Source: Stenotrophomonas sp. NA06056 (GTDB lineage: Bacteria > Pseudomonadota > Gammaproteobacteria > Xanthomonadales > Xanthomonadaceae). From it: a stretch of DNA of 64,000 bases. Position 1 is the stretch's first letter. Every line of letters begins with the position of its first letter. Shown here one piece after another: positions 63,640 to 64,000 of this stretch. The position numbers were made by a program, and so were the translations under genes. The stretch spans positions 1,054,001 to 1,118,000 of the forward strand of contig NZ_CP054931.1 of assembly GCF_013364355.1 (NCBI RefSeq), written 5' to 3'. The notes beneath the pieces were generated by a model that did no database searches, had not been told where the DNA came from, and worked only from the letters and a program-made list of their open reading frames with translations.

Positions 63640-63735
63640 CCGCCACCGCTGCAGGCTCTCCTGCGAAGTAAAGGAGGAGGCAGCCGCGCAGAGGCTGCCG
63701 GGGGACATTCGCAGGAGAGCCTGCAGTGGTGGCGG
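63640..63735. repeat. Long hairpin element B (variable arms, conserved loop)
   Basis: Arms 63640-63667 and 63708-63735 pair over 28 bp with one wobble (ACCGC/GTGGT). The loop is GTAAAGGAGGAGGC, the inner stem GCAGCC/GGCTGC, then CGGGGGACA. The loop words are those of element A in the other orientation; the arms differ except for the loop-proximal GCGAA/TTCGC. Confidence 0.85.
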
Positions 63736-63805
63736 AGCCCGAAGTACCGCTTCTGTTGGGAAGACGCCCGATGTGCCGCTCCTGCGCCGATGGCACAATG
63801 CGGGC

Positions 63806-64000
63806 ATGACGGAACGACTGCGCATCGCCGTAATTGGATACGGCACCGCTGGCCAGGCCTTGGCCATCCTGCTTACCCGTGATGGCCACGAGGTGGAGAT
63901 CTTCGAACGCGTGCCGACGCCAGGGCCGGTGGGCGCGGGGTTCCTGCTGCAGCCCAGTGGACTGCAGGCGCTGTGGCAAATGGGCCTGCTCGATGCCGTG
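63806..64000 (+). CDS. FAD-dependent monooxygenase, N-terminal part (partial)
   Basis: The first 65 codons of a flavoprotein that runs past the window end. The Rossmann motif is IAVIGYGTAGQALAILLTRDGHEVEIFER, a slightly altered GxGxxG, and GAGFLLQPSGLQALWQMGL is typical of UbiH/PHBH-like hydroxylases. Substrate unknown. The ATG at 63806 follows a short leader after hairpin B. Confidence 0.8.
   Translation, partial: MTERLRIAVIGYGTAGQALAILLTRDGHEVEIFERVPTPGPVGAGFLLQPSGLQALWQMGLLDAV

Overview
The window is high-GC chromosomal DNA from a gammaproteobacterium of the Xanthomonadaceae, most probably the Stenotrophomonas maltophilia complex. The gene content fits: a PAS-AraC regulator beside katE, a secreted ACE-like M2 peptidase, a YbdD-CstA pair, and a rpoE-rseA-degP-lepA-lepB-rnc-era-recO run. 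So does the abundance of small intergenic palindromes that begin with GTAG, the hallmark of the S. maltophilia REP (SMAG) family. No rRNA, tRNA, CRISPR array or prophage is visible.

Layout. 0-5.9 kb: the end of purA, a small membrane protein, a cell-wall pair (L,D-transpeptidase and M23 peptidase), a chemoreceptor with a sigma-28-type promoter, and two small envelope genes. 5.9-16.4 kb: a 1662-residue multidomain autotransporter, a hydrolase, katE diverging from a PAS-AraC regulator, and an APC permease. 17-20.2 kb: gcvP behind a tandem glycine riboswitch and a strong -10 box. 20.4-25.2 kb: a Bcr/CflA efflux pump, a siderophore-interacting reductase and a lipoprotein M2 dipeptidase. 25.8-32.1 kb: a lipid A modification island (EptA-type transferase, PAP2 phosphatase, ArnT-like transferase) with a divergent two-component system that probably senses envelope stress or metals. 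32-41.5 kb: a DUF819 transporter, a secreted protein, cstA-ybdD, two pirins, and aqpZ under a perfect CRP/Clp palindrome. 43.3-54.3 kb: a fadJ-like beta-oxidation protein, then the sigma-E stress operon and the lepA-lepB-rnc-era-recO operon. 56.3-64 kb: a REC-HPt protein, rlmD, a CYTH phosphatase, a FrnE-type oxidoreductase, nagZ-hpt-mtiP, a cold-shock gene and the start of a FAD monooxygenase.

The most unusual content lies between genes. At least seven large composite hairpins (about 100-300 bp) share conserved loop motifs but have different outer arms, each matched to its own partner. Two identical IS110-family elements, each about 1.23 kb, sit at the same point and in the same orientation inside the loop of two of these hairpins. 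The region upstream of each transposase folds as expected for a bridge RNA, and its loop carries a 6-nt match to the target flank. A second hairpin family with the same logic (variable arms, conserved loop motifs) lies at 63.5-63.7 kb.
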